This document shows, piece after piece, positions 42,141 to 51,185 of a stretch of 64,000 nucleotides of DNA. Position numbers and translations under genes: made by a program. Location of the stretch: the NCBI GenBank assembly GCA_947174565.1, contig CAMWJL010000002.1:1-64000 (forward strand), given 5' to 3'. Numbering within the stretch: position 1 is the stretch's first letter; every line of letters begins with the position of its first letter. This stretch comes from an uncultured Prevotellaceae bacterium (GTDB lineage Bacteria; Bacteroidota; Bacteroidia; Bacteroidales; Bacteroidaceae). The notes below the pieces were generated by a model that saw only the letters and a program-made list of their open reading frames with translations, did no database searches and had not been told where the DNA came from.

Positions 42141-43595
42141 ATGAAACACAACATCGCATTGATTATAGGATTGTTAGCTATCAGCACAACCAGCAAGGCA
42201 CAAGGCGGACAACCATACATCCACGACCCCTCCACGCTGGCAGAGTGCGACGGGAAATACTACACCTTCGGCACAGGCGGCGGAGGCCTCATCAGCGACG
42301 ACGGCTGGTCATGGCACAGCGGTGCAGAGCGACCAGGTGGCGGTGCAGCCCCCGATGTCCTCAAGATTGGAGACCGCTACCTCATCATCTACGGAGCCAC
42401 AGGCGGTGGCTTGGGTGGCGGTCACAATGGTCGAATCCTGACCATGTGGAACAAGACACTCGACCCCAAGTCCCCCGACTTCAAATACACAGAAGCCGTA
42501 GAGGTGTGTGCCAGCGACGGCATGGAAGACCAAGATGCCATCGACCCAGGCCTCTTGCTCGACCCCACCACAGGTCGCCTTTGGGCAAGCTACGGCACTT
42601 ACTTCGGCACCATCCGCCTCATCGAACTTGACCCCAAGACAGGACACCGTGTGGCTGGCAACAAGGAAAAAGACATTGCCATCGACTGCGAAGCCACCGA
42701 CCTCATCTATCGCGATGGGTGGTACTACCTGTTGGGCACGCATGGCACCTGCTGCGATGGCGTGAACTCCACCTACAACATCGTGGTGGGACGCTCCAAG
42801 AAGGTCACAGGACCTTATCTTGATAATGTAGGGCGTGACATGTTCCACGGCGGCGGCAAGATGGTCATCGCCGCAGGAGACCGCGTGTGCGGCCCCGGAC
42901 ACTTCGGACGCACCGTCATTGACGAAGGCGTGGAAATCATGTCCTGCCACTACGAAGCCGACTTCGACCAAGGCGGTCGCAGCGTGCTCGGCATCCGCCC
43001 CCTGCTTTGGAAAAACGGCTGGCCTTACGCTGGCAACCGCTTCAAGGAAGGCACATACGAGATTGAATCCCAACGTCGTGGCTACGCCCTCGAACTCGCC
43101 GTTGATTTCGTTCGCATGCAGCAGGAACGTGCGGCATGGTTCCGTCCCGAAGAACAGGAGAAACCCGTGGTGCCCGTGGAGAACCAAAAGTTAGAAGAAG
43201 TCATCGGCACATGGCCACAAGGCGAGATACCAGCCCGCATCAGCGACTACATGTTCCGCCCCCACCAAAGATGGACCATCACAGCTGTGCCCGAAGCAGG
43301 CGGCTATCTGAGCAACCCCTACTTCAAAATCACCATTGCAGGAACCAACCGTGCGTTGGCTGCCACATCGGCAAAGGAAGTGACCACCGTACCTGAATAC
43401 ACAGGAGCGGACGAACAGCTGTGGCGCATTGAGCAGCTCACCGACGGCACTTTCCGCATCATGCCCAAAACCATCCCTGGCTGCGAGGGCATCAACACGA
43501 AGTACTGCCTCTACTCCATCGCCGACAGCACACCCACATTAGCCGAATACGATTTCAACTCAGACAATTCAAAATGGGCTTTCCGCAACCACTAA
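42141..43595 (+). CDS. Glycoside hydrolase family 43 protein (arabinanase-like) with C-terminal accessory domain
   Basis: IHDPSTLAECDGKYYTFGTGGGGLISDDGWSWHSGAERPGGGAAPDVLKIGDRYLIIYGA; EDQDAIDPGLLLDPTTGRLWASYGTYFGTIRL; start trimmed from 42075. Confidence 0.88.
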   Translation: MKHNIALIIGLLAISTTSKAQGGQPYIHDPSTLAECDGKYYTFGTGGGGLISDDGWSWHSGAERPGGGAAPDVLKIGDRYLIIYGATGGGLGGGHNGRILTMWNKTLDPKSPDFKYTEAVEVCASDGMEDQDAIDPGLLLDPTTGRLWASYGTYFGTIRLIELDPKTGHRVAGNKEKDIAIDCEATDLIYRDGWYYLLGTHGTCCDGVNSTYNIVVGRSKKVTGPYLDNVGRDMFHGGGKMVIAAGDRVCGPGHFGRTVIDEGVEIMSCHYEADFDQGGRSVLGIRPLLWKNGWPYAGNRFKEGTYEIESQRRGYALELAVDFVRMQQERAAWFRPEEQEKPVVPVENQKLEEVIGTWPQGEIPARISDYMFRPHQRWTITAVPEAGGYLSNPYFKITIAGTNRALAATSAKEVTTVPEYTGADEQLWRIEQLTDGTFRIMPKTIPGCEGINTKYCLYSIADSTPTLAEYDFNSDNSKWAFRNH

Positions 43596-43646
43596 CACTG
43601 GTCGGAAAGCCCATCAGAAAGCACTACGATACAAGCTCCAGCATGG

Positions 43647-43680
43647 ATGGCACTCACTTCACGGTGAGTGCCATTTTTTG
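43647..43680 (+). terminator. Intrinsic terminator of the GH43 pair, overlapping the 3' end of the convergent GH3 gene
   Basis: atggcactcac ttcacg gtgagtgccat tttttt. Confidence 0.85.
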
Positions 43681-46236
43681 TAGGTCTTTGTCCAGCGAGC
43701 TTGTGCCATAGAGGATTTCAAAGTCGCCTTGCTTGCTGTGTACCGTGTTCGTCTCGGGGTCGAAGAACTCAAACGAACGAGGTGTCAGCTCCAGCTTCAC
43801 GCTGAGCGTCTGCCCAGCCTTTACCTCCACACGCTGGAACGCACGCAGCGACTTCAGCGGACCATCAGGGTCGGAAAGGTCGCGGATATACACCTGCACC
43901 ACCTCCGCACCGTCACGCTTGCCCACGTTGGTCACAGGCACCGTCAGCGTGTAGTTCTTGCCCTGCTTCGCCAGCTTGCCTTCACCCACTTGGAACTGCG
44001 TGTAACTCAATCCATAGCCAAAGGCAAACAGCGGGTCATCAAAGTATCGGTAGGTACGCCCCTTCATCGAATAGTCCTCATAATCAGGCAGCTGTGCCGA
44101 AGTCTTATAGAATGTAACAGGCAGCTTGCCGCTGGGGTTATAGTCGCCAAAGAGCACGTCCGCCACAGCCTGACCACCCTCCTGTCCAGGATACCACACT
44201 TGCAGAATCGCGTCGCACGTCTCCGTCTCAGGCAGCAACGCAATGGCAGAACCCGAGCAGCACACAAAGACCACCTGCTTGCCAGCCTCCTTCAACGCCT
44301 TGAGGAAGTCACGCTGCACCTTCGGCAGCTCGATGTGCGTGCGGTCACCACCCTTGAAACCGTCTATATCCACAGGCATTTCCTCACCTTCCAGCGCAGC
44401 GGCAATGCCACCCACAAACACCACCTTGTCGATGCCTTTCAGCTGCTCAATCACCGCAGCATAGTCGATAGGCAGCTCCTTCGCCACATTGATTTTCATG
44501 TTCGCACCCCACGTCTTCACAAACTTGAAGCGCACCTCAATCTTGTACGCCTTTCCAGCCTCCGCATGGATGACCGTTCGGGTAGGTGTCGTGCGCCATG
44601 TGTGATGCTTCACCTTGCTCACCCCGTCAACAAGCAGCTCAAAGTCGCCACAACTCTCCATGTTCACCACATACTCGCCAGCCTCCTTCGGCGTGAATAC
44701 CGTCTCGTACTTAGCAGAGAAATCCTCCAGATTCACCCCAGGGGCAAAGTTGTGCATGCCCGCAGTCGTCACCGCCAGTGGCGTGGTGTAGAACTGCGTC
44801 GTCACAGGCTTGCCTTCCATCTCCGTATTGTTCCAGAACGTGCCCTTCAAGCCCTTCTTCCCGTCTATGCCACACTGCGTCGCCATCAGGCAATCCATCA
44901 CCTTGTCATAAGTGCGGTCGCAACCAGGCATATAGAGAACGCTCTTCTGCTTCCCCTTGATGCCATCAAGGATGGTGATGGTGCGATTGGGCGTGCCATT
45001 GTAGTTACCCCACATCAGCGGCTCGTCGTCGGCATTCGGACCAATCACCGCAATCCGCTCCTTGCCACGCTGCAAGGGCAACACATCGCCCCTGTTCTGC
45101 AAGAGCACCATCGACTCGCGAGCCATGTTGAGCGACAACTGCCTGTGTTCCTTCGAGTCCATTGCCGAGTAAGGAATCTTCGACCACTCCACCAGCGAGG
45201 GGTCGTCCATCTCGCCCAAGTCGAAACGTCCTTCCAACAGACGCACCACATGCTTATCCACCTCAGCCTCAGTGATGAAGCCACGCTTCACCGCCTCGGG
45301 GATGCTCTTGTAAGCATAGCCATAACCACACTCCACATCCGTGCCAGCCAGCGTCGCCTTGGCAGCCGCATGGGCAGCGTCCGACGACGACTTGTGCGAA
45401 TCGTAGAAGTCGCTCACCGCACCGCAGTCGCTCACCACCAGATACTGAAATCCCCACTCGTCCCTCAGAATCTGCTGCAACAGCCGAGCACTGCCACAGC
45501 ACGGGTCATCATCCAGTCGCTGATAGGCACACATCACCTCCCTCACCTTCGCCTCCTGCACAAGTGCCTTGAAAGCAGGCATATAAGTCTCCCACATATC
45601 GCGCGGTGTCACGTCGATGAGGTTGGCAGTATGGCGCGTGTATTCAGGACCACTATGCACGGCATAATGCTTGGCGCAGGCCCACAACTTGCGGTATTTG
45701 GTACTCTCAGGCCCCTGCAAGCCCTTCACCACCTGTATGCCCATCACGCTGGTCAGGTAAGGGTCTTCGCCATAGGTCTCCTGCCCACGCCCCCAACGAG
45801 GGTCGCGGAAGATGTTCACGTTGGGTGTCCACACGCTCAGGCTGTGGAACTTCTCGTCCTCGCCCCCATTCAGCATGCGGTGGTTGTACTGCGCACGAAA
45901 CTCCGTGCTCGCAGCGTCAAACACACGGTAAAGCAGGTTCGGGTCGAACGAAGCCGCCATGCCCACAGGCTCGGGAAACACCGTCACGTTACCCATGTTC
46001 GCCGCACCATGCAGTGCCTCGCTCCACCAAAAGAACTTCTTGATGCCCAACCTCGGAATGGCAGGGCTTTCGTCCAGCATCAGCTGTGCCTTCTCCTCCA
46101 GCGTCAACCTGCCACACAGGTCAATCGCCCGTTCCTTCGCACTGAGTGCCGGATTCTTCCACGGCTCCTGAGCCGCCACACGCACGGTGCCGACCATCGA
46201 CGCCAGCACCATCACAGACAATAACTTTTTCAACAT
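43654..46236 (-). CDS. Glycoside hydrolase family 3 protein with PA14-like insert
   Basis: Signal peptide; YLVVSDCGAVSDFY; FAFGYGLSYTQF; C-terminal fibronectin III-like domain. Confidence 0.93.
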   Translation of the reverse strand: MLKKLLSVMVLASMVGTVRVAAQEPWKNPALSAKERAIDLCGRLTLEEKAQLMLDESPAIPRLGIKKFFWWSEALHGAANMGNVTVFPEPVGMAASFDPNLLYRVFDAASTEFRAQYNHRMLNGGEDEKFHSLSVWTPNVNIFRDPRWGRGQETYGEDPYLTSVMGIQVVKGLQGPESTKYRKLWACAKHYAVHSGPEYTRHTANLIDVTPRDMWETYMPAFKALVQEAKVREVMCAYQRLDDDPCCGSARLLQQILRDEWGFQYLVVSDCGAVSDFYDSHKSSSDAAHAAAKATLAGTDVECGYGYAYKSIPEAVKRGFITEAEVDKHVVRLLEGRFDLGEMDDPSLVEWSKIPYSAMDSKEHRQLSLNMARESMVLLQNRGDVLPLQRGKERIAVIGPNADDEPLMWGNYNGTPNRTITILDGIKGKQKSVLYMPGCDRTYDKVMDCLMATQCGIDGKKGLKGTFWNNTEMEGKPVTTQFYTTPLAVTTAGMHNFAPGVNLEDFSAKYETVFTPKEAGEYVVNMESCGDFELLVDGVSKVKHHTWRTTPTRTVIHAEAGKAYKIEVRFKFVKTWGANMKINVAKELPIDYAAVIEQLKGIDKVVFVGGIAAALEGEEMPVDIDGFKGGDRTHIELPKVQRDFLKALKEAGKQVVFVCCSGSAIALLPETETCDAILQVWYPGQEGGQAVADVLFGDYNPSGKLPVTFYKTSAQLPDYEDYSMKGRTYRYFDDPLFAFGYGLSYTQFQVGEGKLAKQGKNYTLTVPVTNVGKRDGAEVVQVYIRDLSDPDGPLKSLRAFQRVEVKAGQTLSVKLELTPRSFEFFDPETNTVHSKQGDFEILYGTSSLDKDLQKMALTVK

Positions 46237-46465
46237 AAGGAAAAATAGGTTTTTAGATGATATGATTCTTCGCTTCTCATGGGCAGTTCAGCCCTGCACG
46301 GGCACACCCGCCACAAAGGTAACGCTCCCACCGAGAACCCACTTACGAATATGTTGCAAGAACTTCCGATTATGCTACATCCCTACGCTTTCGATGGATT
46401 CACACACGCACGAAGCCACCCTCACCACGCACCAGTCCTCGCCACCATCCTGCCTCACAAGGACA

Positions 46466-46533
46466 GCAGTCCTCCAGCGGAAGGACTCCAATCCTGCACG
46501 GGGAGGATTGGAGTCCTGCAACAGCAGGACTGC
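46466..46533. repeat. Family-2 modular hairpin repeat, copy 1
   Basis: gcagtcct...aggactgc outer arms; inner aggactccaatcct gcacgggg aggattggagtcct (14-bp perfect stem). Confidence 0.85.
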
Positions 46534-46661
46534 GATACTGACGACAACAAAAACAGCGGACAACTGGGTGAGAGTTGTCCGCTGCGGAAAGTGTTGCGTT
46601 TATCTGTCTCAATCCATGCGATGGCGGTCAGCGTTAGCCTTTCAGCATGGGCATTCAGCCA

Positions 46662-48485
46662 CTACATCCGCTCAGGCATTTCAATGCCCAAAAGTCCCAT
46701 GCCGAGGCGGATGACCTTAGCGACCGCCTTGGCAAGAGAGAGGCGGAACATCTTCAGCGACTCGTCAGCTTCGCCAAGGATGGTGAAGTCGTGATAGAAC
46801 TGATTGAAGGCCTTGGTCAGCTCGTAGCAATAGTTGCAGATGCCTGAAGGGCTATAGTCAGTGCCTGCCTGACGCACGGCTGCGCCAAACTGGTTGAGCT
46901 TTTGGATGAGTTCGGTCTCCTTCGTCGAGAGACGGGCGGAGAGGGGCGAGAGGTGAGAGACATCCTCAATGCCCTGTTCCTTAGCCTTGCGGAGGATGGA
47001 GGCGATGCGGGCATAGGTATATTGAATGAAAGGACCCGTGTTGCCGTTGAAGTCGATGGACTCTTCAGGGTTGAAGAGCATATTCTTGCGAGCATCCACC
47101 TTGAGAATGAAGTATTTAAGCGCACCGAGTCCCACCTTGCGAGCCACTTCCTGAGCCTCCTCTTCGGGCATCTCGGTCTGCTTCACACGCTCCTTGCTGG
47201 CTGCGTAGGCATCGGCAATCATGGCTGCCATGAGGTCGTCGGCATCCACAACAGTGCCCTCGCGGCTCTTCATCTTGCCATTGGGAAGCTCAACCATGCC
47301 GTATGAGAAGTGAACGAGGTCCTTGCCCCACTTGAAGCCGAGCTTGTCGAGGAGGATGGAGAGCACCTGAAAGTGGTAATTCTGTTCGTTACCAACAACA
47401 TAGACCATCTTGTCGATGGGGAAGTCTTGGAAGCGGAGCTTGGCAGTGCCAATGTCCTGCGTCATATAGACGGAAGTGCCGTCAGAGCGGAGAAGGAGCT
47501 TCTCGTCGAGTCCCTCGGAGGTGAGGTCAGCCCACACGGAACCATCGTCGCGACGGTAGAAGAGTCCCTTCTGCAGTCCTTCCATCACCTTCTCCTTGCC
47601 TTCGAGGTAGGTGTCCGACTCATAATAAATCTTGTCGAAGCCCACGCCCATCATCTTATAGGTCTCGTCGAATCCAGCATAAACCCACTCATTCATCCGC
47701 TTCCACAGCGAGCGCACTTCGGGGTCGTTCTGCTCCCACTTCACCAGCATTTCGTGCGCCTCCTTGATGAGCGGTGCTTCCTGCTTCGCCTTCTCCTTGG
47801 CGGCTTCGGCATCCATGCCATCGGCGATGTACTGCTTGGCAAGTTCGTCACACTCAGCCTTGTAGTGCTTGTCGAACGCCACATAGTAGTCGCCAATGAG
47901 GTGGTCGCCCTTCTTGCCCGACGACTCGGGAGTCTCGCCGTTGCCCCACTTGAGCCAAGCCAACATGGACTTGCAGATGTGGATGCCGCGGTCGTTCACA
48001 ATGTTGGTCTTCACCACCTTGTTGCCGTTTGCCTCGACGATGCGAGCCAAGGCAGCACCGAGGAGGTTGTTGCGCATGTGACCCAAGTGGAGGGGCTTGT
48101 TGGTGTTGGGCGATGAGTATTCAATCATCACCAACGGACTCTCGTCGGTAACAGGCTGGAAGCCAAACTTCTCCTCAGCATTGATGGTGTTGAGCAGCGC
48201 AAGCCACGGGGCATCGCTGACAACGAGGTTGAGGAAACCCTTCACCACGTTGTACTTGGCAACCACGTCGCCCACATGCTCAACGAGGTATTTGCCGATT
48301 TCGTCGCCCACCATCTCTGGCGATTTGCGGGCAGCCTTGACAAATGGGAACACCACCACGGTGAGGTGTCCTTCAAATTCGTCTCTCGTCTTCTGCAACT
48401 GCACCTGCTGGGCGGTTGCGTCCAAGCTGTACAGCTCCTTCACGGCTTGCTGCACACCAGCTATGAGTCTTTCTTCTATGGTCAT
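46662..48485 (-). CDS. argS: Arginyl-tRNA synthetase
   Basis: SSPNTNKPLHLGHMRNNLLG HIGH-like motif; MKSREGTVVDADDLM; start trimmed to MTIEERL at 48485. Confidence 0.97.
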   Translation of the reverse strand: MTIEERLIAGVQQAVKELYSLDATAQQVQLQKTRDEFEGHLTVVVFPFVKAARKSPEMVGDEIGKYLVEHVGDVVAKYNVVKGFLNLVVSDAPWLALLNTINAEEKFGFQPVTDESPLVMIEYSSPNTNKPLHLGHMRNNLLGAALARIVEANGNKVVKTNIVNDRGIHICKSMLAWLKWGNGETPESSGKKGDHLIGDYYVAFDKHYKAECDELAKQYIADGMDAEAAKEKAKQEAPLIKEAHEMLVKWEQNDPEVRSLWKRMNEWVYAGFDETYKMMGVGFDKIYYESDTYLEGKEKVMEGLQKGLFYRRDDGSVWADLTSEGLDEKLLLRSDGTSVYMTQDIGTAKLRFQDFPIDKMVYVVGNEQNYHFQVLSILLDKLGFKWGKDLVHFSYGMVELPNGKMKSREGTVVDADDLMAAMIADAYAASKERVKQTEMPEEEAQEVARKVGLGALKYFILKVDARKNMLFNPEESIDFNGNTGPFIQYTYARIASILRKAKEQGIEDVSHLSPLSARLSTKETELIQKLNQFGAAVRQAGTDYSPSGICNYCYELTKAFNQFYHDFTILGEADESLKMFRLSLAKAVAKVIRLGMGLLGIEMPERM

Positions 48486-48564
48486 AATGTGTTGATTTTT
48501 GGGCGCAAAGTTACAAATAAGCGAGCATAGAGAAAAGAAAAAGCGGCTTTTTCTTAAAACGCAT

Positions 48565-48596
48565 CGGAGGCTGTACCGAAGTTGGTACAGCCTCCG
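48565..48596 (-). terminator. Intrinsic terminator of the 48607-49383 gene
   Basis: cggaggctgtacc/ggtacagcctccg 13-bp stem. Confidence 0.8.
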
Positions 48597-48606
48597 ACGG
48601 GTGTTG

Positions 48607-49383
48607 TTATCTGCGCGATGCAGTGCGAGTGGAAGTCCCTGTGCTCGTGCGAGAAGAACTGCGTGTGTTGCTTCCGCTGCGAGGTGCCGTCGTCGCATCG
48701 CCACGAGAGAGAGTGCCACGATAAGCTCCCGTGTTGGGCGCAGTGTTTTGATTCCGTGGTGTCACATTGCGGTTGCCTGGATTGCGAGGAGTCGTGGGTA
48801 GCGTGACGTGTCCACCAGGAGCGGCAGGACGACGCTCCACACGGGGAGCTACAGGACGGTGCGCTGGGCGAGGAGGGACTGGGCGGTGCGCCACAGGACG
48901 AGGTGGCATCGGACGGACGATGTGCCCTCCTGCATAGCCAGCACCGTAGGGTTTTGGAACGCCAAAGTGGAAGTAGTGCAAGCCATAGCGGTCGTGGTCA
49001 TAGATAGTGAAACGCCAACGCTGGTTGGCAAACACGATGGGACGATGGAAGTAGGCGTAACCCTTCAGGCGTTTCCACACACGGTTGCCCAACAGGCTGC
49101 GCAGGGCGGCATCGCGTGCTGCCACAACGGTCATGTAGTCATCGTAATAGTATCCCATCGCCACGTCATCCAAATAGTCATTCACGCCCCAAATATAATC
49201 GTAGTTGATGCGGTATATCTCGTCAATGAGGTAGGGGTCTCGGATGCCGAGGGTGAAAGCCATGCGGTCGGTCAAGAAGCGCGCATTGTCGCGCATCACG
49301 GTAATGCTCATGCCCTGAGCGTTCATCGTCATGCTTCCTGTCAGCAGGACAACTGCGGTGAGGAGAGTTCTTAAAGCCTTCAT
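48607..49383 (-). CDS. Secreted hypothetical protein with Pro/Arg/Thr/Ser-rich low-complexity C-terminus
   Basis: Signal peptide; VAHRPVPPRPAHRPVAPRVERRPAAPGG...TRSSSRTSTGTSTRTASRR. Confidence 0.75.
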   Translation of the reverse strand: MKALRTLLTAVVLLTGSMTMNAQGMSITVMRDNARFLTDRMAFTLGIRDPYLIDEIYRINYDYIWGVNDYLDDVAMGYYYDDYMTVVAARDAALRSLLGNRVWKRLKGYAYFHRPIVFANQRWRFTIYDHDRYGLHYFHFGVPKPYGAGYAGGHIVRPMPPRPVAHRPVPPRPAHRPVAPRVERRPAAPGGHVTLPTTPRNPGNRNVTPRNQNTAPNTGAYRGTLSRGDATTAPRSGSNTRSSSRTSTGTSTRTASRR

Positions 49384-49453
49384 AATCATATTGGTTTTGA
49401 GTTGGTTAATACTGCCTTTCTTTTTGTTTGCGCCACAAAGTTACAGCAAAAGC

Positions 49454-49494
49454 AAGCCCCTTGCAAATGGTGTTTTCCTATTTGCAAGGGGCTT
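49454..49494 (-). terminator. Intrinsic terminator after rnhB
   Basis: aagccccttgcaaa/tttgcaaggggctt 14-bp stem. Confidence 0.75.
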
Positions 49495-49524
49495 TTCCCT
49501 ATGCCCCGAAGGGATGTTCGCACT

Positions 49525-50184
49525 TCATCCGAAAGGCAGCTCCAACTGCACAGCACCTAACAGGTTGAAGGTCATGCGGTGATAAGGGGTCGTGCCGTGC
49601 TCTTCAATGCCTTTCCGATGCTCTTTGGTGGGATAGCCAGCATTGTGCTCCCAACCATAGAAGGGGTACTCCCGATGCAGCTCCTTCATGTAGTCGTCGC
49701 GATAGGTCTTCGCCAAGATGGATGCCGCCGCAATGGAAAGATACTTGCCATCGCCCTTCACGATGGTAGTGTGGGGAACAACCATCCCCTCACGCTTGTA
49801 TGGCATGAATCGGTTGCCATCAATAATCAGGTGCTGTGGCTTCACTTTCAGCCCGTCGATGGCTCGGTGCATCGCCGTGATGCTGGCACGCAGGATGTTC
49901 ATCTCGTCTATCTCCTGCGCCGTCACAATGCCCAACGCCCAAGCCACCGCATCGCGCTCAATCTCCGTCCGCAACCCATACCGCTGTTTAGCCGTCAACT
50001 GTTTCGAGTCGTTCAGCAGGTCGTTGTGGTAGTCGGGCGGCAGAATCACCGCCGCCGCATACACGCTACCTGCCAAGCAACCTCGCCCTGCCTCGTCGCA
50101 GCCAGCCTCCATCACTCCCTCTTTATAGTAAGGTAATAACATCGCCACATCACTATTTTTGTTCTCCATCTGTATAGAAACCAA
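49525..50184 (-). CDS. rnhB: Ribonuclease HII
   Basis: [24 protein letters not shown]; start may be internal (50169 or 50142). Confidence 0.96.
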   Translation of the reverse strand: MVSIQMENKNSDVAMLLPYYKEGVMEAGCDEAGRGCLAGSVYAAAVILPPDYHNDLLNDSKQLTAKQRYGLRTEIERDAVAWALGIVTAQEIDEMNILRASITAMHRAIDGLKVKPQHLIIDGNRFMPYKREGMVVPHTTIVKGDGKYLSIAAASILAKTYRDDYMKELHREYPFYGWEHNAGYPTKEHRKGIEEHGTTPYHRMTFNLLGAVQLELPFG

Positions 50185-50716
50185 TTCTTCTGCGCTTGTA
50201 GGTACTGGGCTCGCGAGGCTGCAACTCAGCTAATGCTTCACTGATAGCATCCAACTGTGCCCGTGTATCCTCATTGATTTCATTTTGAATGTTCAACATA
50301 TCATTCATTTCATCACGCAAGACTTGGATTTCTGCTCGCAGTTCTCTGTTGTCATCAGAGAGAGGCAATGCAACAGCCATTCGGCGGAACTCCGTAAAAG
50401 CACGCATGATGCCGATATTCACTTGAATGGCAAGGGGAGAACGAAGCACACTACTCAACATGGCAACACCCATTTCGGTAAAAGCATAAGGCAATTTTCT
50501 CGTGCCACCCCAACTTGATGTCACAATTTGTGATTTCAAGACATCCAACTCATCTTTTGTCAACTGAAACATGAAGTCCTCTGGGAAACGTTCAATATTA
50601 CGCTTCACAGACTGGTTGAGCGCACGTGTCTCCACTCCATACATACTTGCCAAGTCAAAGTCCAGCATCACACGCTGACCTCTTACCTCATAAATCTTAC
50701 TTCTAATTGCCAACAT
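50153..50716 (-). CDS. ORF6N domain-containing (phage antirepressor-like) protein
   Basis: [56 protein letters not shown]; start trimmed from 50809. Confidence 0.9.
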   Translation of the reverse strand: MLAIRSKIYEVRGQRVMLDFDLASMYGVETRALNQSVKRNIERFPEDFMFQLTKDELDVLKSQIVTSSWGGTRKLPYAFTEMGVAMLSSVLRSPLAIQVNIGIMRAFTEFRRMAVALPLSDDNRELRAEIQVLRDEMNDMLNIQNEINEDTRAQLDAISEALAELQPREPSTYKRRRIGFYTDGEQK

Positions 50717-50819
50717 ACAATATATAATATATAGGTACAAAGATACACCCTTTTTACATGGTTCGCAAACTAAAAGCGACAAACTCCTCCGAAATGTTGC
50801 AAATTTCAAATATATTCCC

Positions 50820-50828
50820 TATCTTTGC
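50820..50828 (+). promoter_or_regulatory. Bacteroidetes-type -7 box upstream of the structured RNA candidate
   Basis: TATCTTTGC, with TTGC about 20 nt upstream (gttgcaaatttcaaatatattcccTATCTTTGC). Confidence 0.55.
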
Positions 50829-51090
50829 CGTCGGTTTCGGGGGAGAAATCCCGATTCCATTGCATTAGCTTATTATTTCGCGTTTAGCCAAGAAGCCCGG
50901 AAAACTTTCATTGGATATAAGACACGATTTAATTTGTGGGAGGTCGCCTTATGATGGGACATCTCATGCGTACTTAGTTACAGCTATGCAACACGCTTTG
51001 GCGTGATGCATTCTTGGAAAAGTACGCAGGGGTATCCATTTCCGGGCTTCACCTCTTAGCTAAACGCATAAGAATGGTCACGCCATTTTT
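50829..51090 (+). ncRNA. Candidate multibranched structured ncRNA, family not identified (6S-like not excluded)
   Basis: Nested perfect helices: 50880-50888/51059-51067, 50892-50903/51039-51050 (12 bp), 50912-50917/51033-51038, 50967-50975/51020-51028, 50992-50996/51001-51005; own promoter and AATGG/CCATT-TTTTT end. Confidence 0.65.
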
Positions 51091-51185
51091 GTGCCCTAAT
51101 GCTGCATACATTTTTATTAACCAATTAAATAAGTAACCGTCCGCATTGGCATCATTCAATCCATCGGACACAAACAGTAAGAACA

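Noticed and set aside
43729-46224. 831-aa plus-strand ORF antisense to GH3
   Set aside because: Mirrors the opposite-strand GH3 gene almost end to end; His/Leu/Arg-rich translation without recognisable domains; explained by codon bias of the sense gene.
40087-46236. Complete SusCD-type polysaccharide utilisation locus
   Set aside because: Only GH43, GH43 and GH3 genes are present; no SusC/SusD pair or hybrid two-component regulator in the window.
46375-46612. Short ORFs across the family-2 repeat (SSPCRIGVLPLEDCCPCEAG-type peptides)
   Set aside because: Peptide repeats are a by-product of the palindromic modules; no start/RBS support.
50829-51090. Retron or omega-RNA interpretation of the structured RNA
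   Set aside because: No reverse transcriptase, IscB or TnpB ORF nearby; the adjacent genes are ORF6N and a secreted vWA-like protein.
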